64,000 bases of DNA. Source: Scilla litardierei (taxonomy: Eukaryota > Streptophyta > Magnoliopsida > Asparagales > Asparagaceae). The stretch lies in assembly GCA_030789695.1 (NCBI GenBank), contig CM061141.1, positions 277,829,871 to 277,893,870 of the forward strand, read 5' to 3'. The notes under the pieces were generated by a model that was not told where the DNA came from, searched no databases, and saw only the letters and a list, made by a program, of their open reading frames with translations. The position numbers were made by a program, and so were the translations under genes. Positions 45,712 through 58,055 of the stretch are shown one piece after another (position 1 is the stretch's first letter; every line of letters starts with the position of its first letter).

Positions 45712-46168
45712 ATCCTAAGTAAGATTATTAGCTTTACATTCTAAGTTCGCCTCTTTTTATGCGTGCATGGTTCCTTTAAGATGCACATATATGTCAAATG
45801 TTATGTTGCTTTAAGATGTTCAGTTATTATTGTTATTATTTTCAGTGGTATGGTATCTGTTATTACTATGCCTTTCAGTGATTATAATGTGAAAGATGCA
45901 AGACAATAACCCTTATGCTGACAAAATCATAAAAGATGAGGGTTCATAAAGCATGATAACACTGCTTATCATGGTTACGTACACAGTTCTCACTAAATTA
46001 ATTTAAAAGAGCTAACCCTGTTTGTGTAAATTGACTTGCTTCAAGATTCAATCAAATGAATTAATATCATTTTTTGTTGCAATAAGTGCAGTTTTGGAAA
46101 TTCGCTAAAACTTATTTTCACACATCACCTGGACTTGAGTGTTAACGACTTGAAGCAACTTAGGAACA
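45712..46168 (+). other. Region just 3' of VPS39
   Basis: Presumed 3' UTR and downstream flank. AT-rich. No clear AATAAA near the stop, so the polyadenylation site is not assigned. Confidence 0.4.
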
Positions 46169-46300
46169 ATGTTTTAAATTGCACATCTCGGATCCGTATC
46201 AGCTTGGAAAAGTATAATATCGGATGGTAGATATTGAGAGTGATAATAACGATATATTCAGATGTCATATCAGTTGATAAAAATGCATGTTGTCAACATG
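46169..46300. repeat. hAT-type terminus similar to hAT-B
   Basis: caatgttttaaattgcacatctcgg followed by ATATCGG/GATATT words resembles the CAGTGTTCTAAATATCAG end of hAT-B. No partner end or 8-bp duplication was found. It may be a truncated copy. Confidence 0.35.
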
Positions 46301-46724
46301 CATTAAGGTTGAATAGGATCCATTTGAGTGGACAAAACATGCTGATCCAACCAATTAATATTTAAAATTAAGCAACATGCATGACAAATCCGTTTTGTTG
46401 GGTATGATCCAACATGTTTGAATTACCTTCAAATAAAATTTCAAATGATATGGAGATGTTTTACCCATGCATCAAGGGGTGATAAATTAGTCCATTTTAT
46501 GATAATACAGAAATGTTAATTTTGTGCCCACATTTTGCATGGGTAAACCAAATCTAAATCATTTGAAAGTTTACTTGTAGGTAGTTTAGTGATATTAGAA
46601 CATATCCAATGAAATAGATTTTTTTAGGTTGCTCAATTTTAAATGTAGGTAGGTTGGATCCACATGTTTGTTCCACTCCAATGGATCCTAGTCATTCTTT
46701 ATTATATGTATATATATCGGGATT

Positions 46725-49400
46725 TAGGTTGCGGTTTTGGTATCAGTATCGCTCTTTCGAAATATTAGGTTTCGGTATTGGTATTGCCCGTTTCGATGGT
46801 TTTGAAAGTAAGTTTCGTTCGTATCGGTAGTTTCGGCAGTTTTGTTTCGGGTATCGGTTTCGGAGATACTTTAATATGTATATAGTATATACTATATACT
46901 ATAAATGCGTACAAGAATACCATAATACTATATACACACAGTGACGTATTACATGTATAGGTATATGTAATTTTATACTTATAAATGCGTACAAAATTTT
47001 TCATTGTAACTTATAGTAATCCCGCCAGCCCTTCATCATATACTATACTATTTTTTCTATATTTTTCTGAATTTTTCTGTATCTTTCTTTATTTTTGTAA
47101 TTTTTATGTATTTTCTGTAGTTTTTTGTATTTCTGTATTTTTTCTGTATTTTCCTGTATTTTTCTGTTCATATCACACATTTGTAAAAATTTATCTACTT
47201 AATTAATATAAAAGAATAATAATAAAAAATGATGATGCATAACTCTGACATTATAATACAAAAACTGAATAAAATACTTCAAAAGATAAAAAATGAAATT
47301 AAATAAAAATATACAAAAATCCCATTCAAAGTTAGCATTATCCAGATGTGGTGCATAATAGTATGGGGATAGGAATATTGCATCTGTTCTGGTCCTACAA
47401 ATAATATCATCATATTATCATATGCGGATGGCCAACTTGGCTCGATGAAAGGTGTCATGATTGTATTGACTGCTAGACTGTTCAGTCACATTCGAAATGT
47501 ACTTGTATTGACTACCATAATCTGCATGGACATCAAAGTGTCTGTACGGTGCGAAATAATCGTAATGACTGCATGAGTATCCACTGAAATACGATCCATA
47601 AATGGCAGGAATTTCACAACCTCCTTAATAATTAGAAGAACGTTTATACTCGTGATATTCAGATTTTCCATCGTAGGTATCGTCCACCGTTCTTCACTTT
47701 GGTGATGCCTATTATGATCTCTATACCCATGCGAATGTGTTGTATCATAAGCATGGTCCTCGCGTCTCTCAGTAAGGCGAACATATTTTGAAGTATCACA
47801 GCCTCCGTCTGTAGGACCTTGGTCACCAAGAGACACATCATCATCGCTATCTTATCGAGTGACTACCTTCGTTTACTTGTACGTGAGATTCACTGGGCTA
47901 TGACTTGGTCGCGACTGATTGCTTCTACTACTTTCTGCTTTCGCAAGCGTCTCTTCCAACCAAGGATTATCTCAATCATCGAGCACCCCGTCTTCTGTCT
48001 ATGTGGTCCATTCATTATACATGAAAAATCTAAACCAAGTCAATCAGTTGGTGGTTATCCTTCGTGCTCCTCCATGCATGTCTTTGTATCAGTCTCACAT
48101 TATAATGCATATAGACTAGCTTTTTAAGATGTTTCATTGTTAGCATGTTTCTGGTTTTAGTGTGAATGAGTGAGAAGGTGGTCCAGTTTCATTCACAGTT
48201 GGAAGAAAAGACCGTTTGGCTTAAAACACACATAGCTAAGCGTGTAAGAGTTGGAGCTTGCTCTATCCCATTGCTTAACCACTATTGAGCTACAAAAGTT
48301 TCTTTGGTCAGAAAATATATATCATTTTATGAGGAACGTATGAAAATCTGAGATCGTTATAGATACTTGGAATGACCCTTGTTATCGTTATTTTTGCCTT
48401 ACTGGAGTTGAAATAACCAGCTCTCATCTTATATGACTCTAGCTACAATTATCAAGCATAATTTTAGAATGTGAACGACTTCATCGAGTCATATATCAAA
48501 ATAAAAATATACGAAAATTATTTAGCTCGCTGTCTATATCAATTTGCTTCGAGATGTTTGGTTCCAACCTCTTGTTCACCTGTCTGAGTCCAATCAGCAC
48601 CTCGTCATTTGTTGTAGTGGATGAGTAATGGAAACGAGGATTTAGAAAATAGACCGCGACATGAATATCTTGATACTCCCATCTTTTGTCGATCATGTCC
48701 TACCATTTTCTATATCCTCTACCAATATTCTTTCGAATTTCTTCTTGACATGGTCCATGGCCTCTTAGAGATAACCCATCTCGGTCTTATCATCGCCGTC
48801 GATCATTCGAAGAACTTTTACCAGTGGCTCAAATACGACGATAACATTAGAGATTTCTTGTCAAAATTCTTCACTATGAATCAGATTGTACACGTGTCCA
48901 ACGGTCATATCTTTTGGTTTGAGCATTTGAAAGTTCTCGGACCATTCCCTTGAGGTGAGTATTCTCTGTAGGTCATCTCGATGCATGTACAGAGTATCCA
49001 AAGAAATAAAATGAGGTGCAAATCTTGTGATTACGGGCTTGATCAACTCCTTTTCAATTGTCTCTCTTCTCATCAAGCTGAGCATCCTTCATCTGCTGTA
49101 TTTAACATCTGTTACCCTCTGACTTTGTGCGACGATATTTTTGACTTCATCTTCTTTTGCCATATCAGACAATATCAAGTCAATACAATGCACCGCACAC
49201 GAAGTCTAATATAGATACTGTCTCTTTTGCATCATCAGCTGCCGAGCTGATTTGTAGTTTACTCCATTGTCGGTATATACTTGGACTACTCTATGCTCCC
49301 CAATTAGTTCTGCATAGTTGTCCATAAGATCAAATATGTATGGACCGTTCTGGACGTGGTTGGTTGCATCCATCGAGTCTAGGCTTTTGGGTCTGATGTT
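46725..49400 (-). pseudogene. hAT-D: decayed hAT element with DUF659-type transposase
   Basis: Minus-strand transposase pieces in order: VYTDNGVNYKSARQLMMQKR and SCAVHCIDLILSDMAK (about 49310-49140), KPVITRFAPHFISLDTLYMH and LTSREWSENFQMLK (49040-48890), then the hAT-type C-terminal region (FLNPRFHYS, GLRQVNKRLEPNI, 48650-48520). An acidic, then His/Ser-rich tail runs to about 47480 (SLGDQGPTDGG). Stops and frameshifts are common, and the BED-finger N-terminus beyond 49400 is missing. The end near 46725-46860 (ggtttcggtattggtattgc, gaaagtaagtttcg) matches the terminus of hAT-A. Inferred to be a dead relative of the autonomous source of hAT-A. Confidence 0.75.
47050..47166. repeat. TTTTTCTGTAT minisatellite
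   Basis: About ten imperfect 11-12-bp units in hAT-D. Comparable in composition to the homopyrimidine/homopurine intron-like tracts of hAT-A and hAT-B, but on the opposite strand. Confidence 0.7.
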
Positions 49401-49500
49401 ACTGTGCAGTTATGGGATTTAAATAATTAATATGTGGGTTATGTGTGGGTTATGTTGAGTCTGATGTTACTGTGCAGTTATGGGATTTAAATAATATATA
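49391..49500 (+). repeat. 68-bp direct duplication
   Basis: gtctgatgttactgtgcag occurs at 49391 and 49459, with about 42 bp identical. It marks the point where hAT-D transposase homology ends, so a rearrangement probably occurred here. Confidence 0.8.
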
Positions 49501-50640
49501 CCAGACGTAGCAAATCCTCCATTGAGCTGGTAGGGTTATGTTGGGTTGCTGAATCTGATTATAAGTGTCAGCATATTTTAAATTTCTTTTGTTTTAACTG
49601 TTGGTTTTAAAATTGTTTGAATATTGTTTAGTTTAGGCTATATACATGAAATAACTGTTTGCCCTCGAAATGTAAACTGGAACTTTGGGTTGTTGAACCA
49701 CTAAATTATGTTAATTATGTCATGGGGTTTTGGAGAAACTTATAATTGAGAGTGCGGGAGCGGTTAGAGCCATGCTTACGCCCCCTGTCTTGGAGAATCT
49801 TCTTTTCCTGTCTCCCTCTGTTTTAAGATCCTGAGTCACTTTACATGTTTCTTCAGTTTTGGATGTGGCTCGGAGTCGCATCCTTGGTCCAAAGTGGACG
49901 TCACGTTGCACATCGTACTCTCCATTATAAGTCACAACACAAATTGTAAGTTAGACTGTAAACTTTTTCTTTATTTGATCTAGGCTGTACATAGTACCTT
50001 TTTTCTGCTATAACTTTTTTTCCGTTTGTGAATTCCTGCATAATAAATAGCCGATTGTTTAGTATAGCTTGAATCTACTTAGTAAGTGGTACGCTTTTTT
50101 GTTGTTTCTACTAGGTTACGAGCAGGCTTACGAGGAGGGGCCACAGTACGAGGAGTCTGAGTTTTCTGTTGAGAGTGTAAAGTTTTCAGTTTCATGATTA
50201 GTAGGAGAATATTATGTCTTTTTATTATTTGTTCCTTTTTATTTCTTTTCGGACTTTATAAATGAGATGTTGTAATTTCTTTATGCTTCAGACATTCTAC
50301 CTTCAACTTTCATTCTTACAATATTTCATGTTTACTCCTATATTGCTTTCACGGGTACCTGCAGGACTTGCATAATAATTGAAATAGTAACGGCCCCCAA
50401 GCATGTGACGTTAACATTCAAATTCATTTTGTTTAAATTTTGCATAAGGCTAATCCTAAAGCTCTAAAATAAGATGATCCCATACATGGTAAGTGATATC
50501 GACGATGCCTTCCATTTAGTTGAAGAGTTAAAAACTATCTTAAAAGCTTATAGATATACAACACATACCTTTAATACTGAGGTGCTAACTTATATATCCT
50601 TTTGTGAATACAATCAAATCTGATATTGCTACTTCTAAGA
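49501..50640 (+). other. Unassigned region with an exon-like segment at 50114-50196
   Basis: No complete gene. After an acceptor-like tttctactag (50105-50114) the plus strand encodes GYEQAYEEGPQYEESEFSVE and stops at 50198. This resembles the minus-strand exon-like piece at about 23280-23340 ([16 protein letters not shown]). Origin unknown. Confidence 0.35.
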
Positions 50641-52160
50641 ATACAATTGAGAATGCTAAGGTTAGAGAGTCATCGTTACAGAAACCATTGAGATTCCAAT
50701 GTATTAATTTTTACGGGTATGGTCACTTTGCTAGTCAATATCTCAAAAATAACTTAACATGTTGGATAGGATCCTAGTGATAATTGATGAAGAGTATATT
50801 CCACCTGACGGCACTAGTGATGCATATGATAATTTAGAGGAATATAGCACACATTTACATGTCATTAGGTGTCTAGCCATTATACCGACTATTGAGAAAG
50901 ATGGGAAAAGGTCAAATATTTCTTTACCTACATCAAGATTAGAGATAGACCTTATCGAGTAATGATTGATGGATATAGTTGTACGAATTTAGTCATTAAG
51001 TCGTCTTTAGAGAAGATGAAACTAAATGTTGAACTTTACTCGTAGCCTTACAATATTACTTGTGTTGATAATACATGTTGTTACCTAATATTGTTTAGTA
51101 CCTATCCCGTTCTTGAGCTATCAGGATCACATCTGCTATGATGTTTTACTGATGGATACCACCCATCTATTATATAAATGAGGGATGGTTTTGAATTTTG
51201 TCCTACTAAGACAAAGGGTAGTCCTATGTGGCCCCCATTTGTACTACTAGGACAAAGTGTTTGGGTGAGTTGGGGGGCATAATGGGGTGTGGGTGAGGGG
51301 TTGCGTGTGGAGTTGGGTGTTTTGGTGGAACCCCCAAACAAAAGCACTCCACATTCTCCTTATTTGCAAGCTTGTCATTGTTTTTTCATAAAACCCAAAG
51401 ACCCGCTTATCTTACCCCTATTTACGGGTTTATCATAGCTCTTTTTTCACTTTACACCCCGCGTTTTTTACGCTTTAGTCCCTGCTTTTCTTCCTTTTGC
51501 CCCCGACCCTTCTTACACACACCCACACTTTTTTTATTTTGGCCCCTGCTTCTATCCGCATTTGCGCCCCGGCGACGATTGCCTCCGTGCCCTCCGAGTA
51601 CGGGCAATTTCTAGTATTATACTAAGATAAGCTTTAGTTGTATGACTTAGACGTTTTATATTTTAATAGATTCAACACATACACATTTATTCTTTAAAGG
51701 AAAGAAAATTGTATTGACTCCTAACCGACCCAAAAATGTAGTTGGAAATCAAAAGAGTAAGCTGCTCGCCAATACATTTCAAACACAATTACTTCATATT
51801 ATGGTCCTGAATTCCTTGGGTTAGGTATTGATCATAAACCTAGTGCATTTTCCAAGCATTATGCATTTCAGCTGAGTGCCTTAAATTGTGAGGCTTGTGA
51901 AAGTTTTGCAAATAAACATAAGAGTCTTTTGTAAAGTCAAATATAAATTTACAGAAATTTACGGTTATAAATGATGAAATGATTAGAGTTTATCTAGAGA
52001 GGTTCATCCTTAAACCTATGGAGATGTTTTGCACACATCGCACAGGTGCTCGATGAGTTCTTTTGAGGATTGATCCCAGTACGATTGAGTCACATGAGAT
52101 TGATGATAGATACTTGCCAACGGCATTGATTTCTCATCCTTCACCTTTGCCGCTATAGGG
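50640..52160 (+). pseudogene. Ty3/gypsy gag-pol remnant, split by a Helitron
   Basis: A degraded zinc knuckle (CINFYGYGHFASQ, about 50697-50740), then a gag-protease linker (open 50759-50959), and the protease region (RVMIDGYSCTNLVIKSS, about 50958-51010, with D-G-Y where D-[ST]-G is expected). After DVLLMDTTHI the reading is interrupted by a Helitron (51166-51614) and resumes (TYTFILKGKKIVLTPNRP, about 51670-51730). The RT, RNase H and integrase are almost entirely deleted. A pol-end-like piece (DPSTIESHEIDDRYLPT) ends at 52158. Confidence 0.7.
51166..51614 (+). mobile_element. Non-autonomous Helitron
   Basis: 449 bp. Starts TCTATTATATAAATGAGG after an A (51165). Ends CTAG (51611-51614) before a T (51615), the expected insertion between A and T without target duplication. 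A short hairpin (TGCCC...GGGCA, about 51589-51606) lies just before the CTAG end. Removing it restores the surrounding gypsy reading, which independently confirms both borders. No Rep/helicase coding. Confidence 0.82.
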
Positions 52161-54179
52161 CTAACTTCTGGTTTTGTCTGGTTGTGTTTTTTCTATTGCT
52201 ATTCACTAGGAGATGATCTTCAAGCTCGAAGAGAATTGGTGGAGAATTTAACTTGGATTAATGCTAGTATTTTGAGTTTAAGTTGATTTAGTCTTTATGG
52301 TATTAAGATCTTTTCATATTTTATTATTTAGGTCCTTTTAGTTTCTTTTAGTGTCTTTAGAGTTTTTCCTATTTGAAGTAAGATTATTTTATTTTATCTT
52401 ATTTAGATTTTTGAGTCTTATTTAAAGTCTGAGTATGAGTTCAGATATGAGTTTGTTTATTATATTAATAAAAATGAGTTTGTAATCAAACTTTTAGATA
52501 TGAATGTGTGACTGAATAAAACTTGAGTTTATAAACCGTGTTTGCAAAACGACTGAAATCTCTGTGTGCGGGGTACGATAGTGAGCTTGAATGCATGTGC
52601 ATGAGATGAGATCCGAAGAAATCTTCACGTACGAGTCGTTAACGTATGCGATCGTTAGATTTCCGTAGCGAGAAGAATAAAACCTATTTATCCTTTATTT
52701 TTACAAATCCCTAATTAGTTCTCCATACTCTCTTCCACCACGTCTTTCAAATCTTTTCGTTTCACATCATATCCTATTCACATTCAAAAATTAGGCACAG
52801 AGCGAATATTTCATATTCATTTGCACCCCCTACTATGGCATTCATGTTGGTTTCCAACCTGGGTTTTTATGCTAGAGATATTGAATTTATCTGTGTTATA
52901 TATGTATGGTTTTTCTTCCCCTTTCTCAATTAAGAAACTGGAGTGTTATCTTTGAAGAAAGATGGCTTGTGATATCGACCCATATGATTGAAACATTAAT
53001 CTTCATGAACTCCGTTTCCAAGTACATAAAAGTGTCAACGCGGTTTTATTGATGCCGGTATCATTCTGGGTTATTTTCAAGTATCTAGCTGAAAAATCTT
53101 GATCAATAAATAATGATTGTGTTATGTGGCTTTTAATTGATACTTTCCACTGAAACTGGTCTTAATTGTGGTCTAGGTCGCTTCCTTTATCTGCTGGGGT
53201 TTCCTCTGAGTAGCTGATTAGTGGTGGGTCTCTGTTACATGTGCAACGCAAACCCTTAATTTTCTTGATTGCATCAACTTGGAGAGAGCCAAGTCAGTTT
53301 CATTGACGACAAGTGAAACATGTCTTGAGGTCATCTTTTCATGGAGCTAGGTGACTGAAGTACTGCTACTTAGCGTCATCAGAATTCGACTGGATTTGCC
53401 TGTTCTGGAATGTTTCATCGTTTTGGGGTGTTTTTCAGCATATCTCTGAACATGACAACTCCGGTCGCTGCGTTTTAGCAGGGATTTAGATGTTACCATG
53501 GGCACATACTCTATTTAATTGCAGAATGCACCACAAGCCAGCGAGATTTTCCAATGTAACATGCATATATGTATATCCACATGTCTCCGAAGATTCCGGT
53601 CATACTATGTCAGTGACCGTGGGGGATGTTTTCCAATATTGCTTGGTTTGTAAAAAGAGTTGTGTGGTTATTGAAGAGTTGTTGTGGTCATATTAGTTTG
53701 AGTTTTCATGTAAGTTTTCCATCAAACAATGCTTTAAGGGCCTATGTTGCTCTTAAACATGTTTAATAAACTGCCTTGCTTTCTTCTCAACAAATTATTC
53801 ATTACTGTTTGCATATTTTCAGGATGTTCTTATATTGCATTGCATTCGGTTGGATTTTATTTTATTTGCTGTGGACTCAAAAAGCTGTAGTCTAACTTCA
53901 CGCAGCTACTGGTGCAAGGCCTGCAGTCCACGATTGCAAAAAGGCCGCTGCATCTACAATATACTCGGGGATATTTCGCAATCAGAATCTTGCTTGCTTA
54001 AGGATTCTATATGGTGGAGGATACCCTCGGCACTAGCCTTGCAACCAAGCTGTGGTTACTTCAGGGATGACGTAACCCTAACCCTGTTCATATGGATTTT
54101 CAAGCTATAAAAAGATTTTAAAATGTCAATTTGATCTCAAAATGGTTATTTTAATTATTGATGATTTTTCTTTTTTTTT
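52161..54179. other. Unassigned intergenic region
   Basis: 52200-52560 looks like an old gypsy 3' LTR (repeated ttattta/gagtc words). From 52700 the sequence is low-copy in appearance. A small ORF at 53490-53693, preceded by an acceptor-like tttaattgcag, has no homology I recognise. Confidence 0.4.
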
Positions 54180-54720
54180 TTGTATTTCTTTGAGCTCATT
54201 TCAACCTCAAACCCGTAACCCGGAAAATCAAACCTATTACCGATCCGGTAACCCGGCCCGATCCGTTTTCTTTAAATACAGACATCTTTATAATTCTCTT
54301 TCTCAATTTCTTCCTTTCCCTTTTTCCTTCCCTTTTTCCTTCTTCACATCATGCGTCCCGCTCATGCGAGCGAAAGGGCGACTACCCTTAGGCATGATAC
54401 TCCAATCGTGGCCTGTCAGTGTGTAAGCTGACGATGGCCACTCATCCCACACGATCTCCTCTATACCCTCTCCGGTAACCCCCATCTATCTATCTATCTA
54501 TCTATATCTCTCTAAACCGTTATAAACCCTAAGCACTAACTGTAGAATCTAAGATCAGATCACTCTCCTCCCCCAAAGTTCACATATCTCCTTTTCTTTC
54601 GTTTAGCCATCTCCTTCCAATGATGCTAGCAGCGATAGTCGTAGCTGCGATTGATGGCAAGGTGACACGATCCCTTTCTGGTGATGGATGATGGTGATTT
54701 CTCTCCTTTTGCTCAATGGT
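54180..54720 (+). promoter_or_regulatory. Possible promoter and first exon of an unidentified gene
   Basis: Features in order: a GGTAACCCGG repeat (54215-54260), pyrimidine-rich leader (54290-54345), TCTA microsatellite (54484-54508), an AAACCCTAA box (54524-54532), and ATG at 54620 encoding MMLAAIVVAAIDGK with a donor-like AAG|gtgaca at 54661. No second exon is found before the LARD at 55305, so this stays a guess. Confidence 0.25.
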
Positions 54721-54779
54721 GATAAATTGGTACGGCCTCGATAAACTTAGTCCAATTTTTATTATTGCTTTGTTTGGAC

Positions 54780-55304
54780 TTTTGAGATTCTCTCATGTTG
54801 GGTTTGTAATGCCCCTAAGTGGGATATACTATGCAGTGTGTATCTGCTTGGGTACATGTGTGTATTTATGTGGTGTGTGAATTGTTTATTGAATGTGCCT
54901 ATGTAATGGTATTGATCTAGTGTGTTTTGTGGCATGCCTAAATGGTTTTGTGGTGTGTGCTCCATAATGTAGTGTAGTGTGTGCTATTAATTGTGTACTA
55001 TGACTATTGTATGGTAATCTGTAGTGTACTTGTAGTGTATTGTATATTAAAGTTGACTTATTAAGATTGGTGTATTATTAGTGTGATGTGCATTAGTAGT
55101 GGTTTAATTTGTAGTGTAGTATGTAAAAATATATTAGTGTATTAACGATGATTTAATAATCTTGTTATTGATGTATTGTGTAAGGTGGTGTATTATTTAA
55201 GGGTGTATGATGCCTCTTGTATGTAGTAGTATGTTGGGTATGTTGGCATGCGTGCAGCTTAGTAACAAGTTGTTTAAGTTGTGTTGTGTGTGTATGTACT
55301 TATG
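54780..55304. repeat. G/T-rich low-complexity tract (TGTAGTGTAT-like)
   Basis: Many imperfect tgtagtgtat and gtgtgtg words with few C on the plus strand, the mirror image of the C/A-rich LARD interior. Could be an inverted fragment of the same family or simple sequence. Confidence 0.5.
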
Positions 55305-55874
55305 TGTCACGCTCCTCTCTCCAGAATACCCTGCATTCAACATAACATTTTTTTTTCCAACTATCCTGGAGAGCGAGGGTGATGGGAAAGGAAAAAGGGA
55401 GAGAAAGAGGAAAACTAAATATGCAGGCCACTGCGCATATGCTGGGATAGTATAAGTGAAGCTCCACTGAAATATCCAACAGTCACACAAAACAACAACA
55501 TTTAATACATAACCTGCTTCATTTTTGCACAGTCCAAGTACACCAATACATACATACAACCACTCTCCACCTTCAAAGACAACCAAGACACTCTGCAAGC
55601 TACACCACTCACCAAACGCTACCCCTGAGACCCGACTCCAAGTCACCACCAACCATACTGCCCCTGCTAACCTGAAAAATAGGGAGGAGCACGTCAATGC
55701 GTGCCCCAGTAGGAACCAACTTGGATTTGGAACATCATTTTAAGGTTATCAACCACTAAGCAAGGCATGAGAAATAAGACGTGTAAACTAAATAATATGG
55801 CAGAAAGTAAACAGCTAGGTGAGGGATCATACCTGCGGTTTGATGTCGAGCTACTGCAAGAAAAGGGTTAGCAC

Positions 55875-55912
<38 letters not shown>

Positions 55913-58038
55913 CAAGTGTTTAAGCAACCATTATCTAATAAGATAAGTGCATAGCTAAGTAAGGGAGGATAAGAACAATGAATTATACATACAAGGGTTG
56001 TCACAACAATACACAAACCACATACACAAATACACATACAAGGCACAAACAGATAAAAATACGTACAAGGCACAACACACAACACGCATACATTGCATAT
56101 ATGCAACAAATCACACACAATGGATATAATGATACATAATGATGCACATGATGCAATATAAGATGCAATGCAATGCAATGGGATCCCATGAATGTACCGG
56201 CGTGCAAGTGTATCGTGATCTACTCCGTTCTCAATCTGTGGCAACTACCGATGGAGTCAAGAGGTGCCTACACGGTCACGGCCCACAGCGAATTCCCCCG
56301 CCTCCTACTGTGGCTCTCACTCCATGTAGTGCCATCAGTGTCCTAAAACATTGCCCATCCACATCATTTCTCATATTACAAATATATACAAGCCCATTCC
56401 GCATGTTTCTCAACTTTTGTTTCATTGAGGCATTTCAGCGAACACATGATGGGCGTAATTCATATCAAGGAAACACAATATAATTTACATGCGCCAAGGG
56501 CATGAACATTCATTGCACCACACAACCATAATAAGCAAGAATAATGATGGCCAATTAACCACAATTAATGAATAAGAGCAACACTTAATGAATTCAGCTT
56601 GTTGAAATTGCGGGAAGTGACAATAAATGGCCATATAATATCGGTTTCCATTGAGAGTTTGAAAAATTGTCCCAAATTAAAGTTATAGATATACTAGTCC
56701 TGGATTCACAGATAAAATTTCATGCAAATATGTTAAGTAGGTGATTTATAGTGCATTATTTGGTGCAGTGTGTCATATCTGTTTTTCAGACAGATTTATG
56801 GGTCTGTATTGTAAGCCAATTTTGGGTATGTTTCAGCCAGAAATTCGATATATTAGCACTGTGATGAATTTTTAGAAATACTTGTTAACTTTTCAACAAG
56901 ACCAAGGTCATAAAATTCCATGATGTGTGCAGGTGTCTAGGCCAATTTTGCTAAACTGTGTCAACACTGAAAATCAAACAGACATGTTGTAAAAGTGGAA
57001 TGTTTACTCCTAATTTCTGAATTGAACGTATATCAAAATTTATATGATTTTGGGGTAGAACTTCAAGATTTACAAGCTAATATTTTTTTTCGAACCCTAA
57101 TTCGAGCTACAGTAACCAGAATCAAGGCAAAAACAAACATCCAGATTTCAGAATTTCAAAGAGAGTAATTTTGCTAAGAATTTTCAAGGGAAATTCATGA
57201 AAATTGAATCATGGAATATTAATTTAATTACCACCACTTCATATTGATAAAACATGATGTAAAAACATGATAAAAATAAAACCCTAATTAAATTTCCAAA
57301 TCCAAGTTAGAATCCTACCTCAAGAGTGTTCTTTTTTTTTCCTCTTCTCTTTCTCTTCCTCTTTTTCTTCTCTTCCTCCTTTTTTTCTTTGAAGAATTTC
57401 GGCCATGGGTTAAGGGGAGGGGCCGACCAACATGGAGGGGAGAGAGGAGAGAGAAAGTGGGGAGAAAATGAGAGAAGGAGAGAGAGGTTTCTAGTCTCCT
57501 CTCTTTTTTTCTTCTCTTTTCTTAATTCTTTTCTTCTCTTCCAAGAAAGAGATATTCCAATGGAATATTCCATGAGGAAATGACCAAAATACCCCCCCAT
57601 CATCTAGGTATTTACAAGTATGCCATTACTTTATGCACACACACCACTTAAGTATGTACGCTCAGCAGCTTTAGTCCAAATGAGCGTTTTGCCCCTAATC
57701 TTTCTAAAAATTTACGGAGGTTGCCATTGACCCCTAACCCCTTTCACACTAATATGGCTCTTCCTATACACTTCCACGCACATCCATGCATACATACATG
57801 CTTCACACACGCACGTCTAACACGTTCCTGTCGTCTTACACCCACGACGTCATTTACACTTCTCCCGCATTCACATTTCGCATTCTCTTCCCTTAGCCAC
57901 ATATTACGGCCTAATCCCCCTTGTACTACATCACATACAACGATGTCTATGCTTATTTCATGCACGCGTATGCATCGTAGGTAGAAATACCACGTGTGTT
58001 CAGTAGAATACCAGTTTAGTGCAAAACAGGGCATGACA
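55305..58038 (-). repeat. LARD 3' LTR (left copy)
   Basis: 2734 bp. Contains an expanded AAT run (55876-55911), which is much shorter in the right copy, and a pyrimidine-rich block (57329-57390). In the parts compared by eye the copies differ at about 5 percent of sites. ORFs present in both copies reflect this similarity, not coding selection. Confidence 0.88.
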
Positions 58039-58055
58039 TCCTACCCACCTTAAAA
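58039..58055 (-). other. LARD polypurine tract
   Basis: The minus strand reads TTTTAAGGTGGGTAGGA directly before the TGTCATG start of the 3' LTR. Further upstream (minus), AGTCCGAGGACGGACTTT has the look of a gypsy pol-end relic. Confidence 0.65.

Noticed and set aside
55756..56244. 162-codon minus-strand ORF also present at 61851-62321
   Set aside because: The second copy is the other LTR of the same element. The frame runs through an AAT microsatellite (poly-I) that differs between copies, so conservation only reflects recent LTR identity.
57307..57603. Lys/Glu-rich ORF in the LARD LTR
   Set aside because: Translation of a pyrimidine-rich LTR tract. Not maintained as an open frame in the right copy.
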